A stretch of DNA of 51,816 nt from NCBI GenBank assembly GCA_944372665.1, contig CALVZV010000004.1, positions 1 through 51,816 on the forward strand, written 5' to 3'. The position numbers and the translations under genes are program-made. Positions 47,579-51,816 of this stretch are shown piece after piece. The notes below the pieces were generated by a model. That model ran no database searches and was not told the DNA's origin. It saw only the letters and a list, made by a program, of their open reading frames with translations. Each line of letters opens with the position of its first letter. The first letter of the stretch is position 1. This stretch comes from an uncultured Clostridia bacterium. Lineage in GTDB: Bacteria > Bacillota > Clostridia > Christensenellales > DTU072.

Positions 47579-48307
47579 ATGATCGCTATATTCGAAAGGA
47601 TCAGAAATTTTCTGAAAAAAATATTTGCCGGGACCGGGCTGGCGGAATCTATCAGCGTCGATTATATGGTCGCGCTGCCGAATCCGCTGGAACCGGAGGA
47701 GGAAGCCGTGTTGCTGAAAGCCAACACCGAGGGCGATTCCGAGGCGTTCAACAAGCTGGTGGAGCATAATCTGAGGCTGGTGGTGTACATTGCCAAGCGT
47801 TTCGACAATACCGGCGTGGACATGGAAGAATTGATATCCGTGGGCACCATGGGGCTTATAAAAGCCGTCAGGAGCTATAACAACGACAAAAAGATCAAGC
47901 TTGCCACGTACGCTTCGAGGTGTATAGAAAACGAGATTCTGATGTATCTGAGGAAAATGCTCCGTACCCGCAACGAGGTCAGTCTGGACGAGCCGCTGAA
48001 CGTCGACTGGGAGGGCAACAAACTCCTGCTTTCGGACGTACTGGGCACCGACGGCGGCGAGGTTTACAAGGATCTGGAATCCGAGGTCGAAAAAAACCTG
48101 GTACGGGAACTGTTCTCGCGTCTTAACGAACGCGACAAGCTGATCATAAAAATGCGTTACGGGCTTTACGGTGAAAAGGAGCGTACTCAGAAGGAGATAG
48201 CCGATATAATGAACATTTCCCAGTCGTACATATCGCGTCTGGAAAAGAAAATTATCGACAGGTTGAAGCGCGAATACATAAAGAGCGAAGAAAAATGGAA
48301 AAACTGA
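47579..48307 (+). CDS. sigE: Sporulation sigma factor sigma-E precursor
   Basis: This 242-residue sigma-70 factor starts behind GGAGGG. The N-terminal pro-segment (about 1-27, [20 protein letters not shown]) is the part removed by SpoIIGA. Region 2 reads [20 protein letters not shown] then [20 protein letters not shown] and [13 protein letters not shown]. Region 4 is [20 protein letters not shown]. It is active in the mother cell after septation. Confidence 0.95.
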   Translation: MIAIFERIRNFLKKIFAGTGLAESISVDYMVALPNPLEPEEEAVLLKANTEGDSEAFNKLVEHNLRLVVYIAKRFDNTGVDMEELISVGTMGLIKAVRSYNNDKKIKLATYASRCIENEILMYLRKMLRTRNEVSLDEPLNVDWEGNKLLLSDVLGTDGGEVYKDLESEVEKNLVRELFSRLNERDKLIIKMRYGLYGEKERTQKEIADIMNISQSYISRLEKKIIDRLKREYIKSEEKWKN

Positions 48308-48358
48308 ATAATAAAAAATGAAATGAGGAGCATACTTACCGTACAGGAGGCATCCCGT

Positions 48359-49126
48359 ATGGTAAGAAAAGTTACCGGTGTAAAGACGGAAGAGCTGCCC
48401 GTGCTGGCAAGGAAAGAACAGGAAGATATGCTCCGGCTCATAAAAAGCGGACATACGGAATTGAGAGAGAAATTTTTGCTTGCCAACGCAAGACTCGTGC
48501 TCAGCGCGGTCCAGAGATTCCGTGACGTTAAGCAAAGTCCGGACGAGCTGTTTCAGGTAGGCATGCTGGGGCTTATGAAATCGCTGGATAATTTCGACGT
48601 AACGCTTGACGTGAAGTTTTCCACCTACGCGATACCGATGATCCTCGGGGAAATCAGGAGATTTATCCGGGAATCGACGGCGTTCAAGGTAGGAAGAAAC
48701 GTGCGCGACGTCGCATACAAGGCGGTAAAAGCCCGCGAAAGTCTGGAAGCGCGCGGAGTGCGCGAAGTCGGACTCAACGAGATCGCGGCGGAACTGGATA
48801 TCCCCGTTTACGAAGTGGTAGGAGCGTTGGACGCTATAAGCGAGCCGCAGTCGCTGTATCAGGAGGCTTTCGGAGACGGCGAGGATTCCACGGAGCTGAT
48901 AGATCTTGTAAAAGATCCGCGCGCGGAAACCGACTATGCCGAAAGGATTTTGCTCCGCGACGGAGTCGAATCGCTGCCCGAACGCGAAAAAGAGGTCGTC
49001 GTGATGCGCTATTACAAAGGCGCCACTCAGACGGAAATAGCAAGGGCTTTGCAGATGTCTCAGGCACAGGTCAGCCGACTCGAAAAATCGGCGGTAAACC
49101 GATTGAAAGAATGTTTCGGGGTATAG
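48359..49126 (+). CDS. sigG: Sporulation sigma factor sigma-G
   Basis: This 255-residue forespore sigma factor follows sigE. I start at the ATG at 48359 because ACAGGAGG lies 8 nt upstream; the earlier ATG at 48323 has none. The conserved N-terminus GVKTEELPVL matches the sigma-G opening GVDTSKLPVL that contacts the anti-sigma. Other typical segments are LANARLVLSAVQRF, DELFQVGMLGLMKSLDNFDV, YAIPMILGEIRRFIRE, and the region 4 TQTEIARALQMSQAQVSRLE. Confidence 0.95.
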   Translation: MVRKVTGVKTEELPVLARKEQEDMLRLIKSGHTELREKFLLANARLVLSAVQRFRDVKQSPDELFQVGMLGLMKSLDNFDVTLDVKFSTYAIPMILGEIRRFIRESTAFKVGRNVRDVAYKAVKARESLEARGVREVGLNEIAAELDIPVYEVVGALDAISEPQSLYQEAFGDGEDSTELIDLVKDPRAETDYAERILLRDGVESLPEREKEVVVMRYYKGATQTEIARALQMSQAQVSRLEKSAVNRLKECFGV

Positions 49127-49183
49127 GTTCTGATCCTGGCTCCGCGGTCATATATTTTTATATGCAGCGGAGTTTACATATTA

Positions 49184-49459
49184 ATGGGTGACGCGGGAAT
49201 AGATTACACCTTTTGCGAATTGCGCGAAAAAGACGTCGTCAACGTGTCCGACGGCAAACAGCTGGGCAGGATAGTGGACATAGCCATCCACTGCACGGGC
49301 AAGGTCATAGGACTGGTCGCGGGCGGCGAAAAAAAGTTTTTCAAGAATTTTACGGGCGCCGAAAACATTTTCATTCCCTGGCAGAAGGTCGTCAAGATAG
49401 GCGACGACGTCATTTTGGTGGAACTTTTACCCGTAAATACGAGGGAACTCGCCAAATAA
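49184..49459 (+). CDS. YlmC/YmxH family PRC-barrel sporulation protein
   Basis: This 91-residue PRC-barrel protein reads LREKDVVNVSDGKQLGRIVD, GKVIGLVAGGEKKFF and FIPWQKVVKIGDDVILV. These are the marks of the YlmC/YmxH family, which occurs in spore formers and sits just after sigG in Bacillus. Its exact role is unknown. The GGAG at 49169-49172 is 11 nt from the ATG and lies in an inverted repeat (CTCCGC at 49140-49145, GCGGAG at 49167-49172) that could hide it from ribosomes. Confidence 0.85.
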   Translation: MGDAGIDYTFCELREKDVVNVSDGKQLGRIVDIAIHCTGKVIGLVAGGEKKFFKNFTGAENIFIPWQKVVKIGDDVILVELLPVNTRELAK

Positions 49460-49460
49460 C

Positions 49461-49490
49461 TTTACAAAATCCGCGCCGTAATGCTACAAT
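49461..49490 (+). promoter_or_regulatory. Promoter of nrdR
   Basis: TTTACA (49461-49466), an 18-nt spacer and TACAAT (49485-49490) lie 29 nt before the nrdR ATG; the leader contains AGGAAGTGAG. It begins directly after the ylmC-like stop codon. Confidence 0.6.
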
Positions 49491-49519
49491 ATACTCATCA
49501 AACGACAGGAAGTGAGTGT

Positions 49520-49990
49520 ATGAAATGCCCGTTTTGCGGCGGTCTTGACAGCAAAGTAGTGGATTCCAGACTTTCCGAGGACGGAACGAGTATCCGTCGC
49601 AGGCGCGAATGTACCGCCTGCGCAAAGCGCTATACCACCTACGAAAAGATCGAGTCCACGCCGATACTGGTCATCAAGAACAACGGCACCCGCCAGATCT
49701 TCGACATCAACAAGATAAAGAACGGCATAATCAAGGCGTGCGAGAAACGCCCCGTTTCCATGGCGAAGATCGACAAAATGGTTTCCGACATCGAAAAGCA
49801 GGTCAACAATACGCTCGCTCAGGAGATCTCCTCCAAAAAGATCGGCGAACTGGTAATGGAAGGGCTGAAGGAACTCGACGAAGTCGCTTACGTTCGTTTC
49901 GCTTCCGTACACCGTCAGTTCAAGGACATCAACACGCTGATGGAGGAGATAATGAAACTGACCAAAGCCGACGCCGAGGAGAAAAAGTGA
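49520..49990 (+). CDS. nrdR: Transcriptional repressor NrdR
   Basis: This 156-residue protein starts at the ATG at 49520. The zinc ribbon MKCPFCGGLDSKVVDSR with ECTACAKRYTTYE supplies four Cys, and an ATP-cone domain follows (VIKNNGTRQIFDINKIKNGI through EVAYVRFASVHRQFKDI). It senses ATP/dATP and represses ribonucleotide reductase genes. No nrd gene is in this window. It overlaps the following gene by 4 nt (GTGA). Confidence 0.96.
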   Translation: MKCPFCGGLDSKVVDSRLSEDGTSIRRRRECTACAKRYTTYEKIESTPILVIKNNGTRQIFDINKIKNGIIKACEKRPVSMAKIDKMVSDIEKQVNNTLAQEISSKKIGELVMEGLKELDEVAYVRFASVHRQFKDINTLMEEIMKLTKADAEEKK

Positions 49991-50820
49991 AGTCCTACCT
50001 TTACGACGGCGCAAAAAGCGTAAAACTCGGCAAATACCTTTCTCAGCTCCTTCCGGGGCTTCAATTTTCTTCATTCAGGAGAATGCTTTCGGACGGCAGG
50101 ATAGCCGTCAACGGAAAGCGCGTAAAAAAGGAAGTTTTTATAAATCCCGGCGACGAAATCAAGATTTTTTCGGAAGACGGCATCCCGTCGTTCAAGTCCG
50201 AAAGGCTTTACGAGGACGATGACGTGATGATAGCGGTAAAACCGCGCGGCACCGAAACGAGGCTGTTCGCAAAACTCGTGTCCGCCGAGTCGGGCGCCGA
50301 GTATATCCCCGTCCACCGTCTGGACACCAACACGCGCGGGATACTGATATTCGCCAAAAACGAAAAGGCTTTCGAAGACGCGGTTTCGCTTTTTCGCTCT
50401 TCGTCGATAGAAAAGTATTACGTCGCTCTACTCGGCGGAGTCGTCGAAAAAGAGGGCGTTTTCAACGCATTTTTAAAAAAAGACTCCGAAAAAGGTCTGG
50501 TCGAGATCTCCGACGCGCCCCAAAAGGGCTTCGTGCCCATAAAGACGGGGATAAGACCGATCGGGATACGCGACGGTGAACTGACCTATGCCGAAATAAG
50601 GCTGTATACGGGTAAAACCCACCAGATACGCGCGCACGCCGCTCACCTCGGGCATCCTGTTTTGGGGGATACCAAGTACGGGGATTTCGATCTTAACCGC
50701 CTTATGCGCGCAAAGCGGCAGTATCTTACCGCGTACAAACTCGTTTTCGGAAATATCCCGAAAGGCAATCGGCTTTCCCGCCTCGGCGGCAAAAAATTCG
50801 AGATAACTCCCGATTTCTGA
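49987..50820 (+). CDS. RluA-family pseudouridine synthase with S4 domain
   Basis: This 277-residue protein starts with GTG at 49987 in overlap with nrdR. Residues about 15-70 are an S4 RNA-binding domain (RRMLSDGRIAVNGKRVKK). The catalytic Asp is in YIPVHRLDTNTRGILIFAKN (about residue 112), and later parts are TYAEIRLYTGKTHQIRAHAA and HPVLGDTKYG. It isomerises uridine in rRNA or tRNA; which site (RluD-, RluC- or YjbO-like) cannot be told. It converges on sigK with no gap. Confidence 0.92.
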   Translation: MKSYLYDGAKSVKLGKYLSQLLPGLQFSSFRRMLSDGRIAVNGKRVKKEVFINPGDEIKIFSEDGIPSFKSERLYEDDDVMIAVKPRGTETRLFAKLVSAESGAEYIPVHRLDTNTRGILIFAKNEKAFEDAVSLFRSSSIEKYYVALLGGVVEKEGVFNAFLKKDSEKGLVEISDAPQKGFVPIKTGIRPIGIRDGELTYAEIRLYTGKTHQIRAHAAHLGHPVLGDTKYGDFDLNRLMRAKRQYLTAYKLVFGNIPKGNRLSRLGGKKFEITPDF

Positions 50821-51531
50821 TCAAAATTCCAGATGTTCTTTTTTGATTCCCTTCCTCAGCTTCTGCAGGGCGGCTTTTTCTATGCGCGAAACGTAGGATC
50901 TCGAGATCTTCATTATCTCCGCCGTCTGTTGCTGGGTCTTGGGAGCGGAGCCGTCCAGACCGAACCTCGAGCGGATCAGGAAGGCTTCGCGCTCCGTCAG
51001 ATATTTTGCGATCAGCCTGGTCAGGCTTTCACGGACGAACCTGCTTTCCACCGCCGCCCAGACGCCTTCCTCCTCGTCTATTTTCAGCATATCCACCAGC
51101 GTTACGTCGCCGTCCTCGCGGTCGGAACCCACGCGTTCGTAAATCGACACGTCGTTTTTGCGCTTTTTATAGCCGCGCATCGCCATTAAAATTTCGTTTT
51201 CGATACACCTCGAAGCGTAGGTCGCGAGAGTGGCGCTTTTTTCGGGGGTATAGCTGTTTATCGCCTTTATCAGACCTATAGTACCCACGGACACCAGTTC
51301 GTCCTTGTCGGGATAGTTGACGTATTTTTTGGCGATGTAGACGACGAGCCTTAAATTGTGTTTTATGAGGATATCCTTCGCTTCCTTGTCGCCCGCGGCG
51401 GCTTTTAAAAGATATTCCCGTTCTTTTTCCTTGGACAAAGGGTGCGGAAAAGAATTGTGCGAGTCGATACCCGCGCTCAGGATCAGAATGTTACTGAGTA
51501 GCGCGAAAAAGCCTTCTAATATGATAATCAA
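50821..51531 (-). CDS. sigK: Sporulation sigma factor sigma-K precursor
   Basis: This sigma-70 factor of about 236 residues is on the minus strand. The hydrophobic pro-segment (LEGFFALLSNILILSAG) precedes NSFPHPLSKEKEREYLLKAA, the usual sigma-K start of the mature part. Region 2 reads [40 protein letters not shown] and [13 protein letters not shown]; region 4 is TQQQTAEIMKISRSYVSRIE. I take the TTG at 51531. The longer frame from a TTG at 51588 begins upstream of the likely sigma-E promoter. The gene is continuous, with no skin-type insertion. It acts in the late mother cell and needs SpoIVFB-type cleavage. Confidence 0.92.
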   Translation of the reverse strand: MIIILEGFFALLSNILILSAGIDSHNSFPHPLSKEKEREYLLKAAAGDKEAKDILIKHNLRLVVYIAKKYVNYPDKDELVSVGTIGLIKAINSYTPEKSATLATYASRCIENEILMAMRGYKKRKNDVSIYERVGSDREDGDVTLVDMLKIDEEEGVWAAVESRFVRESLTRLIAKYLTEREAFLIRSRFGLDGSAPKTQQQTAEIMKISRSYVSRIEKAALQKLRKGIKKEHLEF

Positions 51532-51533
51532 CC

Positions 51534-51563
51534 CCCGTATGAAATTATGATATTCGAATATTC
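51534..51563 (-). promoter_or_regulatory. Putative sigma-E-type promoter of sigK
   Basis: On the minus strand GAATATT (51563-51557) matches the sigma-E -35 (kmATATT). After 15 nt, CATACGGG (51541-51534) matches the first five bases of the -10 (CATACAnT). sigK is a known sigma-E target in Bacillus. A perfect 12-bp palindrome ATATTCGAATAT (51550-51561) overlaps the -35. Confidence 0.55.
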
Positions 51564-51744
51564 GTCCGATGTTGACAATTTTTTTCAAAACGCGCTTTTT
51601 TTCAGCATTTTGCGCAGTTATTGTCTATACGCATTGACCGATTTTTTTATTGTATTAAGCATTGGAACAAGGTTTTTAAAAAGGTATGACTTTAGCGTTG
51701 CGGAATAAATTCGTTCGGTTCAGACGAAGAATTATTCTGATATC

Positions 51745-51772
51745 AAAAATCCCGCCGAAAGGCGGGTTTTTT
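51745..51772 (-). terminator. Terminator of the RNase P RNA gene
   Basis: CCCGCC and GGCGGG enclose a 4-nt loop, flanked by A/T runs on both sides. On the minus strand it follows the rnpB 3' end directly and is followed by ATTTTT. Confidence 0.85.
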
Positions 51773-51774
51773 GA

Positions 51775-51816
51775 GTTAGCCTGTAAGCCGAGTTCTGTCT
51801 TGGACGATCATCTGTC
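51775..51816 (-). ncRNA. rnpB: RNase P RNA, 3' end only (cut by window edge)
   Basis: On the minus strand the right edge reads GACAGATGATCGTCC followed by AAGACAGAACTCGGCTTAC and AGGCTAAC. This matches the universally conserved 3' part of bacterial RNase P RNA (AGATGACCG...GACAGAACCCGGCTTAT). It includes the P4 strand ACAGAA and the segment that closes P1. A terminator follows at once. The rest of the catalytic RNA lies beyond the window, so the class (A or B) cannot be judged with certainty. Confidence 0.88.

Noticed and set aside
48323-48358. Sigma-F-type promoter and upstream start for sigG
   Set aside because: A GCATA element is followed at about the right distance by GGCAT, but the rest of the -10 does not fit; the upstream ATG lacks a ribosome site.
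1-51816. CRISPR arrays, insertion sequences, tRNA genes or riboswitches
   Set aside because: No regular repeat-spacer pattern, transposase motif, tRNA sequence or known riboswitch core was seen.

Overview
The window looks like a chromosomal segment of an endospore-forming Firmicute, most likely an anaerobic Clostridia lineage. It carries spoIIGA, sigE, sigG, a ylmC/ymxH-like gene and sigK. The division and cell wall (dcw) cluster has a MurE with the meso-diaminopimelate DNPR motif, and the promoters are of the usual SigA type. I cannot name the genus. Gene density is high, with many 4-nt ATGA/GTGA overlaps.

Layout. (1) 1-5480: the 3' part of a large beta-rich surface protein, a DUF4364 regulator, a membrane-anchored M20 peptidase, a 0.6-kb non-coding stretch with DnaA-box-like repeats, and a ZIP metal transporter. 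(2) 5813-16623: a self-contained phage-derived operon with its own SigA-type promoter, a near-perfect LexA/DinR (SOS) box just after the -10, and a strong terminator at the far end. It encodes a late-regulator-like protein, small and large terminase, portal, scaffold-like protein, major capsid, a connector, a propeller-like tail-hub candidate, a long coiled-coil protein and a BhlA/UviB-type holin. The order and sizes parallel the head and neck module of podovirus P22. No integrase, repressor, replication, tape-measure, sheath, baseplate or endolysin gene is visible. This is the best candidate for an undescribed system: an SOS-controlled, gene-transfer-agent-like or domesticated packaging island. 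(3) 16631-24572: a membrane protein, a NadD-YqeK fusion, RsfS, a RibU-like ECF S component, TsaE-TsaB-RimI, an alpha/beta hydrolase, a membrane-fused MurF-like ligase and Ddl. (4) 24611-33400: a structured intergenic element, RqcH, trigger factor, ClpP, ClpX, Lon, EngB and a metallophosphoesterase, forming a protein quality-control block. (5) 33628-46751: the dcw cluster mraZ-rsmH-(ftsL position)-ftsI-murE-mraY-murD-ftsW-murA-ftsQ-ftsA-ftsZ, with no murG, murC or murB here. (6) 46825-51531: the sporulation sigma block spoIIGA-sigE-sigG-ylmC, then nrdR, an RluA-type pseudouridine synthase and, on the opposite strand, sigK. (7) The right edge holds the 3' end of the RNase P RNA gene with its terminator, on the minus strand.

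Two cross-cutting observations. Several transcription units (nadD, rqcH, lon, spoIIGA and probably murA) have a -10 hexamer only 5-6 nt before the start codon and no Shine-Dalgarno sequence, which suggests leaderless mRNAs. The FtsA-like protein lacks the normal glycine-rich nucleotide-binding signatures. All family assignments come from reading motifs and gene order; no database search was run.
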